Assembly: GCF_004210375.1 (NCBI RefSeq)
Contig: NC_134837.1
Span: forward strand, 160,063,310 to 160,127,309
Reading direction: 5' to 3'
DNA length: 64,000 nucleotides
Origin: Tachypleus tridentatus
Taxonomy: Eukaryota; Arthropoda; Merostomata; Xiphosura; Limulidae
In this document: positions 58,101 through 64,000 of the stretch, one piece after another
Numbering within the stretch: position 1 is the first letter of the stretch
Layout of the letters: each line of letters begins with the position of its first letter
Notes under the pieces: generated by a model
What the model was told of the DNA's origin: nothing
The model's input: only the letters and a program-made list of their open reading frames with translations
The model's database searches: none
Program-made: the position numbers and the translations under genes

Positions 58101-61100
58101 TTAACAAATGTACGCTTTATAAACGGGTCGAAAATCAATTTAAGTCACAATATCTATCAGAAAGTAAGTAAAACCATTTGAAAAAAGTAATTATTGGACA
58201 AGTTTTCATCCTATGTCCTTTGTGTTTTCTTATAATAAAGCCACATCGGGCTATCTGCTGAGTCCAACGAGGGGAATCGAAATCCCTGATTTTAGCGTTG
58301 TAAATACGTAGATTTACAGCTGTATTAGCGAGGGACTTTTGGCTTTATATTCTGTTTATTAGATTATGTGCGATAAGTTGCTAATTGTTCCCTTCATAAG
58401 GTAAACTTCTGATACGCATTAGTTCCTATCACCAGCGGTTTTTGCATAATTCTTTTTATTCTGTTTTAACACAAAAAAAAAAGAATTAAACTAAAAGTTT
58501 CGTTTACCAATACTACATATTTTTAGATGCAACAAAATCGTAAAAGATGTTTATTGAATAAAAGGGTAATAACTTTGATTAAAATTTGATGTATATTGTA
58601 CTTCTATTCATCCGTCTAATACTAACTTTGGGAAGAAATTATAAATTATTAATTAAATAAACTGTGTCATCTACGTTTGTATTTCTACGTTATAAAAACA
58701 GAAATAAAATAATTATTTTATACCTTCTTTCAGAATCGAGGCCTAAATTTCAGCCTTGAAGAAAATCATCCAAATGTCTTAGCACCAAGGAAACGACCTT
58801 ATCATACTATTATACCTGCTATGTTAACAGACATTAATACAAATGAACTGTTATCTTGCTATGGACTAATGGGTAAATTTATGCAACCACAGGGACATGT
58901 GCAGGTAAAGCGACGTCTAGTGACTATGCCATTGCGTTTAAAGATTCTTTTGTGCTTTTATAATTAAGCATAATATATATAACTAACTATATAAAATCTA
59001 TTGAACACATCAATTTATTTGATTCACACGATATGTTAAAGGCTTGAGTAAAGTTTTTGTTTTATTTTTAACAGCGATTGACCTTTAGTATTATTGGTTT
59101 TCTTACGCTCATTGTTGACTCAGTTTTAAGACGTTTTAGTGGCTCTTTCCTGGAGAAATAACTAATTATATATATACCATAGTGGAAATTACAATTTTGT
59201 TTCGTTTCTCAAAAGACAATAGGCAATTTTATGACCGTAATATTCAGATATTTATTTACGAAACACAGTATTATTAAGGTTAAATACTATAAATGCTATT
59301 TCAATTCTTTTTTTTTTTTTTTTTTTCTGTAAAGTTACTTCTCAACATGTTAGAGTTTGGGATGGATCCTCAAAAAGCTCTGGACCAGGCCAGGATTTGT
59401 ATACTACCAGAGGGCATATCACAGAAGTAATTTTTTTTCTCAAAACATCATTTACTGAAGAAAATTGAAACACCATTTTAGAATTAATTATTTTACGATA
59501 AAAAAATCTAGCTCAAACTTGGTTACTGAACTAATAGATTATTAGTTTGTTTTTAAATAATATTTCAAACATATTTTTGATTGTAGAGTATTTTATATAC
59601 TTTCATGTTTGTATCATGTGGAACTGAACAACTTTTAGCATGATACGTGAAATCTTATTTAATTTGTACACACAAGTTACATATAAATATATATTTTTGA
59701 GTAACTGCAAGGTAACTTCCACACAATTTTAAAAATCAAAATTGGTTTGGAAACGATGATCTAGTTTTTATTTTTTGAAATATTCAATCAAAATATTTTC
59801 TATATGAAGAATTTGCAATATACCTGACTGATATTTCTCATAATGCAAATTATTTAAGTCATAACTGTTCATAGTTTTAAAGATACAATTAGGTATAAAT
59901 ATGCTACTTTTTTCTTCTCTCCTGTATTATTTTCTATCGATTTGTTACCTTCAAAGGTCCATCGTCAGGATGTAATTTTTTCAAATAATCTATAATGAAC
60001 ATGCTTGCATGCCACTTTTCAAGTAAACATAAATAATTTTAATTAATTGATGATTTTTAAAACTTATAAACATAAAATACAATTCTTATATAAATTAGAT
60101 ACACTAAAATATACTAACAAATGAATTGTGCTTATCACATATAATCAAATTTACTATTTTATGTTTTATATTACATGACATAAAAGCTAACATGGAACTT
60201 ATGTAAATTCACATTTAATTTTAAATTATTTATTTCATCAATATAGAATTCACAACAATTAAAAATTCTAAAAGATATATTGCACTTCTATAATTGCAGT
60301 TTAATAAATTATCAATAAAAAAAACAAAATAGCTTGATTATATTTTGTAGTTTTAATACAACCTAAATTATATAAGCCATTTTTTCACACTTGGAATAAT
60401 TTCCTTAGGAAACGTCATTTTTTAGGGTCGTATTCAATAATCAATATATATTTTATTATCTTTGACATCATTTTTCAGTATTATGTCTACTATTTTTTTA
60501 AATTGTATGTTAATAAATGAAATATTAATAAGTGTATTCGAAAACTGAGTTACTAAAGGAAGGTGTAACTTCATCTTTAGATATATATACATTCAGAGAC
60601 TTAGTACGTTATATTGAAATAATTTCGGAAGACTATCATGTCGTTAAAATCTGTACCACTGTACCTAGCAATTCTTTCTTTGACGATTGTGCAGAGTAGT
60701 TTCCATTGCAAAAAACTGCTTCGTAAAGATATCATGTTCAAAGCTTACTACTTTTCACGCTGGATTTTCCATAATCCATCTGGTATAAGGAAACGAAGAT
60801 TTTGTAGCACCTATTTCAACAGTCCAATTGTACAGAAATCAGTAGGTGCTGTATGTTTTTGCGTGGAATATAATAAATGAATATTCATTTCATTTTCATA
60901 TTTCTTGAGGTAGGAGATGGTTGAGTAGAGGTACCATGAAAGCAACTTGTGTCGCTTTTTAGGACGAACGTTCGTTTTGATTATGTTACTTGGACTACGT
61001 AGCTTTTGGTATTGACTTTCGCGAACATTAATCCTTACCTGTTACAAGACGCCACTTTTTGCTTACCACGACTAAGATATGGCTTATTGGGAGTATATTT

Positions 61101-63155
61101 CTGGACAGTCCTGGTTTTCCAAATTAATTCGTATTCTCTTGTTCCAACATCATAAAGTATAACACATGGTCTGGTTTTAGAAATTCTAAATTTCTGATCT
61201 GAGACATCTTTATGACATGAAGGTATGAATATTTTGCGTCGGAAAAGATTGCTGCAGACGTCTTTCAAAGGCGACCAACTTTCAAACTGTAGTTATGATA
61301 AGTTTTATTGTGATTCATATCGTCTGTGTTTGTTAGATGACTTCATGATTTGCATATTCAAGTCATTATAATATAACGTACTCAGTTCTCTGTATATATA
61401 CATACACATGCACATGAGAACATTATATACATGTATATATAGTCATTCTTGTATTTATTCAAAATGTTAGAACTTTCAACCAAAATGTCATTATTTTATT
61501 CCTGTAAATAGCTCCGCTTGTGGTTATAGGAAGAGTCGATTTTTGTATGTAGTAATGTGTGTGTTATGCACATTTCTTTGCTCTTTTAGTTATATTTTCG
61601 TGGTTATTCCAGGGTATACAAGTTGTTCTTCGTTTGTTTTGAATTTCTCGCAAAGCAATACGAGGGCTATCTGCGCTCACCATCCCTAATTTAACAGTGT
61701 AAGACTAGAAGAAGGGCAACTAGTCATTACCACCCACCGCCAACTCGTGGGCTACTCTTTTATCAACGAATAGTGGAATTGATCGTAACATTATAACGCC
61801 CCCACGGCTGAAAGGGCGAGTATGTTTAGTCTGATGGGGATTCAAGCCTGCTACCCTAAGATTGCGTGTATTATCGTGTATTAAGCCCTAACTTCCTGGC
61901 TATGACAGGTCCACAGGTTGCTGCAATATAAAACGTATTAAATTATTTAACGGATTAAACACATATTTCAGCTTGTTTAAGAGCAAAGCTGTAGAGTCGT
62001 GATGATGAGAAACCCACTTGAAGTAAAAATGCATCTCAAGATGGCTGGTATAGGTATTAACACTTTTACTAATAAAGCAAAGAACAACATTTAGACCTTA
62101 GATCATCTTCAGGTTAACAAAGAGAGAGTCAGTTTGCAACTGACCGTAGCCAGGCACATGTCTTAGAGACGAGAGTGTAAACGGGCACGGGATTGTAAGG
62201 GATGTTGCAGTTAGATGTTAGGTTAATAATTAGTATAAGTATAAAGGTGTTCCTTTATATTGGTTTAATTTTGGTTTTAGTTGTTCTATAAATACGGCTT
62301 CTTTGATTTTGCGTTTGTTTATATTTGTTTCCCTATTTAGTATCTGGGTGTATTCTATGGTTGTGTTGTGTTTCTTTTATTTGTGGTTTTTCCAAAGTAT
62401 AAAAAGTTACCTGTTCTCTCCACAGGAATATTACAAGATTTAATGCTTACCAGTTACTGGGAGGGAAGCACATGTAAGCAATACACCCGACTAATAAGAG
62501 AACAAAAATTATAATATTTCGTTTCATGTTTTATTAAAATGAAAATTAAAAAAAAAACAACTGAGGATATAAAATTGTTTTTGACCCCACAGAAACCGTG
62601 TGATAAGCTTGCGTTCGAATTGAATACTATTTGTTTAAGATTTCGTGCATACTTAATTAGCTTACAACTATTATAGTTTTTACGTTTTGAAGGATGTTGA
62701 AGAAATGAAATTTTGATTAATAGTTGATCGTTTTTTGTGAAATCGGACACAATAATTATTCATTTCAATGTATATTTTACAATAACAAACAATAAATACT
62801 TTGAAACTGAAGCAGTAATTTGTGTGCAATGAATTAAGCTACATTAAAGCAATTATTGTTTTTTACAAGTTTGAAGAAATTTACAACTAGAAGTAAAACT
62901 TTTTATTGTTTCAGGTCAACTATGGATCATGTGCTCGCTGAGGAAGGAATTCTATCAAGTACATTACAAGAATTAAAAGATATGGGACACATTATATCTG
63001 GCCCTATATCAGGCTTTCAAAGAAGAGATTTTGGCGTTGGTCACATTATTTCCAGAGGTCAATGGTGGAATCCTATCAAGGAAGGCTATCGTATGAAAAA
63101 CGTTCTGTGGGCTGGAACTGACCCTCGTTGTGATGGAATAGCGATTGGTTTTTGA
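40059..63155 (+). CDS. gamma-glutamyltranspeptidase-like (YwrD-type glutathione hydrolase), complete, ten exons
   Basis: Ntn-hydrolase that removes or transfers the gamma-glutamyl group of glutathione and related peptides. Join 40059-40155, 42232-42385, 43873-44026, 44351-44551, 45015-45267, 47218-47389, 47944-48115, 58734-58904, 59335-59426 and 62915-63155: 1707 nt, 568 residues, all phases matching. Motifs in order: FTSRRSP at the N-terminus, [10 protein letters not shown] and TGIGGD (exon 2), VPGAAAGW (exon 3), PPNGQGL (exon 5), DTTYISVVD (exon 7), [21 protein letters not shown] and MQPQGHVQ. By family analogy the first Thr of DTTY (about residue 364) is the autoprocessing and catalytic nucleophile. 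The start has CAAATGG context, an in-frame stop 33 bases upstream, and the MD..FTSRRSP beginning usual for this subfamily. No signal peptide or membrane anchor is evident, so a cytosolic protein is inferred, unlike vertebrate GGT1. All ten exons look intact. The exon 6/7 junction is the least certain. Confidence 0.93.
40731..41090. other. GC-rich block of unknown origin in GGT-like intron 1
   Basis: CpG- and C-rich compared with its surroundings (AAGGCCCCGCCCCGAATCGT, GGGCTCCGGCCTGGCC). A 78-codon frame at 40814-41050 shows no recognised domain. Probably a transposon remnant, but not identified. Confidence 0.35.
41120..41440. repeat. 54-bp minisatellite, six copies, with 108-bp dimer pattern
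   Basis: Unit starts at 41120, 41174, 41228, 41282, 41336 and 41390; each contains CTAAACTAATTAAGGATGCG or a close variant. Odd copies carry CTATAT and even copies TGTATG after the same position, so the array looks built from 108-bp dimers. Confidence 0.93.
41452..41562 (-). mobile_element. SINE-B, worn
   Basis: Directly abuts the end of the 54-bp minisatellite; TACGAGTATCGAAACCTGG marks the B box. Confidence 0.7.
41884..42002 (-). mobile_element. SINE-C, full length
   Basis: Lies 230 bp before GGT-like exon 2; GAGGGGGATTGAATCCCTG marks the B box. Confidence 0.88.
42232..42385 (+). CDS. GGT-like exon 2
   Basis: Acceptor TATTTTTCAG; encodes [20 protein letters not shown] and the [12 protein letters not shown] strand of the substrate pocket. 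The donor GGAAG|GTTAGG falls in the first copy of the 28-bp minisatellite that follows. Exon 3 supplies the base completing Ser (AG|T), restoring the NGSGRSG motif. Confidence 0.92.
42379..42663. repeat. 28-bp minisatellite, ten copies, containing an exon's 5' splice site
   Basis: The unit is ATGGAAGGTTAGGACAATTT plus TACTATTA. Copy 1 holds the last codons and donor of GGT-like exon 2, so GGAAG|GTTAGG is repeated ten times. Copies are almost identical; the fifth and sixth carry a small insertion. Confidence 0.97.
42931..43187 (+). mobile_element. SINE-A with internal deletion
   Basis: Head GGCTTAGCGTGGCCAGGTGG; the segment after CATGCTCG lacks ~15 bp. Lies in GGT-like intron 2. Confidence 0.9.
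43873..44026 (+). CDS. GGT-like exon 3
   Basis: Acceptor TTATTCCTAG, donor GTACTA. Encodes [17 protein letters not shown] and [18 protein letters not shown]; the VPGAxxGW motif is a hallmark of the gamma-glutamyltranspeptidase fold. Ends in phase 0. Confidence 0.93.
44351..44551 (+). CDS. GGT-like exon 4
   Basis: Acceptor CGAGCACAG, donor GTATAT; 67 codons in phase 0. Encodes [19 protein letters not shown] and the [10 protein letters not shown] end that precedes the conserved GKDGFY segment in exon 5. The ATG at its first base is internal, not a start. Confidence 0.93.
45015..45267 (+). CDS. GGT-like exon 5
   Basis: Acceptor TGATATAG, donor GTAGTA. Encodes [18 protein letters not shown] and the strongly conserved [20 protein letters not shown]. 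Ends one base into a codon. Confidence 0.93.
46015..46108. repeat. perfect 45-bp inverted repeat with 4-base loop
   Basis: Arms 46015-46059 and 46064-46108 are exact reverse complements around AACC. The arm begins AAAAGGTACGCATATGCACA. The hairpin sits inside the second copy of a ~270-bp repeat unit. Confidence 0.97.
46745..46920 (+). mobile_element. SINE-A 3' part, heavily worn
   Basis: GTAACGGCGAATTCCACTAT and the tail CTTGTGCAGCTTTGTGCAAA remain. Confidence 0.65.
47218..47389 (+). CDS. GGT-like exon 6
   Basis: Acceptor TTTCAAAG. Encodes [32 protein letters not shown] and the [12 protein letters not shown] helix that precedes the processing site in this family. The donor is weak and ambiguous: AAAC|GTGTGT (47390) is chosen because it joins in frame to give NHKTALG. 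GT dinucleotides at 47371 and 47392 would also keep the frame with a shifted acceptor. Confidence 0.8.
47944..48115 (+). CDS. GGT-like exon 7 (catalytic threonine)
   Basis: Acceptor CCTGAAG (or the overlapping GAAGAG, two bases later), donor GTAAGT. Encodes [19 protein letters not shown], in which the first Thr is the presumed autocatalytic nucleophile that becomes the N-terminus of the small subunit, and [14 protein letters not shown], the substrate loop. Confidence 0.92.
50062..50337 (+). mobile_element. SINE-A inserted in the Gypsy remnant
   Basis: Full length, but most CpGs have become TG or CA, for example GGATTTGAATCCTTGTCACA. It must postdate the Gypsy element that it interrupts. Confidence 0.88.
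50938..51069 (+). repeat. 53-bp tandem repeat, about 2.5 copies
   Basis: AGTCAATTTAAACAACCATT starts at 50938, 50991 and 51044. It lies inside the Gypsy remnant, in or near its integrase region, and arose after the element's insertion or within it. Confidence 0.85.
52861..52964 (+). mobile_element. SINE-B, nearly full length
   Basis: CAGTGGTATGTCTGCAGACT through GTGTAGCTTTGTGCTTAATT. Confidence 0.87.
53700..54290 (+). pseudogene. decayed non-LTR (LINE) reverse transcriptase 3' part
   Basis: Fragments read [31 protein letters not shown] and a following [11 protein letters not shown]. They match the thumb/C-terminal region of Jockey- or CR1-like LINEs (pattern VYKxxIRPxxEYxxxV). Stops and shifts are frequent. 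No 3' end or target-site duplication was identified. Confidence 0.55.
54791..55062. repeat. 134-bp direct duplication in the hAT 5' region
   Basis: Two adjacent copies begin ATTGTTGGTCAAATCGAC (54791) and ATTGTTGATCAAATCGAC (54925) and differ at only a few positions. Both contain GCAGGAGTCATTTAATCAAG. Subterminal repeats in hAT elements often bind transposase; that role is inference here. Confidence 0.85.
55550..57404 (+). pseudogene. hAT (ZBED5/Buster-like) transposase pseudogene
   Basis: The first piece (55550-55837) encodes a BED zinc finger: CLQC, then HLQRIH after [10 protein letters not shown], preceded by YLKLGFIPS. Later pieces continue the transposase in shifting frames: 55,840-56,060, 56,128-56,322 and 56,342-56,700, with several stops. 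The last piece (56808-57404) contains the hAT C-terminal dimerisation region: [32 protein letters not shown] and [13 protein letters not shown]. At least four frameshifts or stops make it non-functional. Confidence 0.85.
57449..57721 (-). mobile_element. SINE-A inserted in the hAT element
   Basis: Full length between the transposase end and the 3' terminus of the hAT transposon, so it postdates that transposon. Confidence 0.9.
58219..58334 (-). mobile_element. SINE-C, full length
   Basis: TCTTATAATAAAGCCACATC to AGCTGTATTAGCGAGGG. Confidence 0.87.
58734..58904 (+). CDS. GGT-like exon 8
   Basis: Acceptor CTTCTTTCAG, donor GTAAAG; 57 codons in phase 0. Encodes [29 protein letters not shown] and [14 protein letters not shown], all typical of YwrD-type enzymes. 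It is separated from exon 7 by a 10.6 kb intron filled with transposons. Confidence 0.93.
59335..59426 (+). CDS. GGT-like exon 9
   Basis: Preceded by a T-rich tract of about 25 bases and the acceptor TGTAAAG. Encodes [20 protein letters not shown] and ICILPEG, continuing the HVQ of exon 8. Donor GTAATT after two bases of a Lys codon. Confidence 0.88.
60638..60880 (+). CDS. possible small secreted protein (80 aa), unrecognised
   Basis: Uncertain. The frame opens [20 protein letters not shown], a hydrophobic stretch that looks like a signal peptide, followed by a basic region with four Cys (HC, FC, VC, FC). A TATATATAC lies about 55 bases upstream and an AATAAA overlaps the stop. It sits in the same sense inside a GGT-like intron. 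No family is recognised, and in DNA this AT-rich a frame of this length can arise by chance. Confidence 0.2.
   Translation: MSLKSVPLYLAILSLTIVQSSFHCKKLLRKDIMFKAYYFSRWIFHNPSGIRKRRFCSTYFNSPIVQKSVGAVCFCVEYNK
61632..61912 (-). mobile_element. SINE-A, full length
   Basis: Tail GAATTTCTCGCAAAGC to head CTATGACAGGTCC; a small duplication GTGTATTATC sits in the head. Confidence 0.88.
61997..62395 (-). mobile_element. diverged Penelope-like 3' end
   Basis: Matches the arms of the 36.8-39.1 kb element with many differences: AACAACATTTAGACC, an AACTGACCG-type segment, and the coding tail GTATAAAGGTGTTCC..TTGATTTTGCG. The outer end GAGAAACCCACTTG matches the right outer end of the intact element. Confidence 0.75.
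62915..63155 (+). CDS. GGT-like terminal exon 10
   Basis: Acceptor TTGTTTCAG completes the Lys codon. Encodes the C-terminal beta strands, including [29 protein letters not shown] and a final [13 protein letters not shown], then TGA at 63153-63155. The ending is normal for the family. No AATAAA is close by; one lies at 63853-63858. Confidence 0.93.
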
Positions 63156-63472
63156 TAAAAGAGCATTTCATCTTTAAAATATGTAACGTTTATTTTATTG
63201 AAATCTACATAAACATAATAGTGTTGTCTGTTGTGTGTCAATGTGACTACTTGGCAGAGTATTATGGATCTTCATCAAAATTGGTATGAATGCTCTTTAG
63301 GACCTAGTGGGGTACATACAAGTTGTATATTTTATATTTTCAGTTTTTATGGGCGTTTTGTGTTTTATACAATTGCATATAAGGGAAACAACTATTCATG
63401 TGCTGAGATAACCTTTCACCAATTATGAATGTACATAGCGTCCGTCCAGGAGACGAATACTCCTTCTAGTAT

Positions 63473-63741
63473 AGCCCGGCGTGGTCAGGTGGTTAAGGCA
63501 CTCGACTGGTAATTTGTAGGTCGCGGGTTCGAATCCCCATCACACCAAAACTCGCCCTTTCAGCCTTGGGGCGTTATAATGGGATGGTCAATCCCACTAT
63601 TCGTTGGTAAAAGAGTAGCCCAAGAGTTGGCAGCGGGTGGTGATGACTAGCTGCCTTCCCTTTAGTCTTACACCGCTAAATTAGGGACGACTAGCGCAGA
63701 TAGCTCTTGTGTAGCTTTGCATGAAATTCAAATAAAGAAAC
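63473..63741 (+). mobile_element. SINE-A, full length
   Basis: Head AGCCCGGCGTGGTCAGGTGG with intact B box GGGTTCGAATCCCC; 320 bp after the GGT-like stop codon. Ends in CAAATAAAG. Confidence 0.92.
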
Positions 63742-63904
63742 CAAAACCTCCTAGTATTATAATATAATACAAGTAATTACTTTTCTACCAAATGTTTAAT
63801 TATAATGTTTGATAGAAAGAAATTACTATGAACAACGACATCATCATTTTCAAATAAAGTTCTGATTATTCTCAGTGTAGATAAAACTGTAATTTCATCA
63901 TTGC

Positions 63905-64000
63905 CTCTCGCTAGTATAGCGGTAAGTCTACGGATTTGCAACGCTATAATTCGGGGTTCGATTCCCCTCGGTAGACTCAGAAGATAGCCTGATGTGGCTC
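63905..64000 (+). mobile_element. SINE-C, cut by the window edge
   Basis: CTCTCGCTAGTATAGCGGTA through TAGCCTGATGTGGCTC, where the window ends. Confidence 0.85.

Larger units (their letters stand above)
48116..58733 (+). other. GGT-like intron 7 (10.6 kb, transposon-filled)
   Basis: Holds, in order, a decayed Ty3/Gypsy element with a SINE inserted in it, a short SINE, a decayed LINE reverse transcriptase, and a 3.1 kb hAT transposon with a SINE inserted near its 3' end. No host exon was seen inside. Confidence 0.85.
59427..62914 (+). other. GGT-like intron 9
   Basis: Very AT-rich in 59,430-60,540 with nothing recognised. A small open frame with a signal-peptide-like start lies at 60,638-60,880, a SINE at 61,632-61,912 and a diverged Penelope end at 61,997-62,395. 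Confidence 0.7.

Noticed and set aside
61035..61268. 77-codon minus-strand frame with several Cys
   Set aside because: No signal peptide, no splice context and no recognised family; weaker than the neighbouring plus-strand frame at 60638.
63479..63550. tRNA genes (A and B boxes at many positions)
   Set aside because: Every instance continues into a SINE body, and the cloverleaf acceptor stems do not pair well.
1..64000. CRISPR arrays, operons, bacterial promoters
   Set aside because: The window is spliced eukaryotic DNA; the tandem arrays have no spacer-repeat structure.

Overview
This is a piece of AT-rich animal nuclear DNA. It holds two spliced protein-coding genes, both on the + strand, in a dense background of transposon debris. 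The ETS-domain gene reads closest to arthropod E74. The dominant repeat is a tRNA-derived SINE of about 275 bp that ends in a tail containing TGTAGCTTTGCGCGAAATTC. From memory it resembles repeats of horseshoe crabs (Limulus, Tachypleus), so a chelicerate, probably a xiphosuran, is my best guess. The species was not tested.

Region 1 (about 1-29,640): the 3' part of an Eip74EF/E74 (ELF-type ETS transcription factor) gene. Five exons (6141-6341, 8657-8761, 25236-25664, 28211-28403, 28821-28926) join with matching phases into 343 codons plus a stop. The last two encode a complete ETS domain at the C-terminus. The 5' end was not found and may lie left of the window. A 16.5 kb intron precedes the large Ser/Thr/Pro/His-rich exon. 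About 0.9 kb before that exon is a GC-richer block with ETS, CCAAT and X-box-like sites that could be an internal promoter.

Region 2 (about 29,640-40,050): intergenic DNA. It holds a 2.3 kb Penelope-like retroelement with two inverted 0.8 kb arms and a 13-bp target-site duplication, a 255-bp hAT-type MITE with a perfect 8-bp duplication, and several SINEs.

Region 3 (40,059-63,155): a complete gamma-glutamyltranspeptidase-like gene of the cytosolic YwrD type. Ten exons total 1707 nt, which is 568 codons plus a stop. Its introns hold a 28-bp minisatellite built from an exon's own 5' splice site, a 54-bp minisatellite with 108-bp higher-order structure, a perfect 45-bp hairpin, a decayed Ty3/Gypsy element, a decayed LINE reverse transcriptase and a dead Buster-type hAT transposon. 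The window ends in SINEs downstream of this gene.

The two genes are not functionally linked as far as I can see: one encodes a nuclear transcription factor, the other a glutathione or gamma-glutamyl peptide hydrolase. No functional tRNA, rRNA or CRISPR was found. Exon boundaries were inferred by eye from reading frame, phase and GT/AG sites, without transcripts. Repeat boundaries are good to a few bases where target-site duplications are given and to about 5-20 bases elsewhere.
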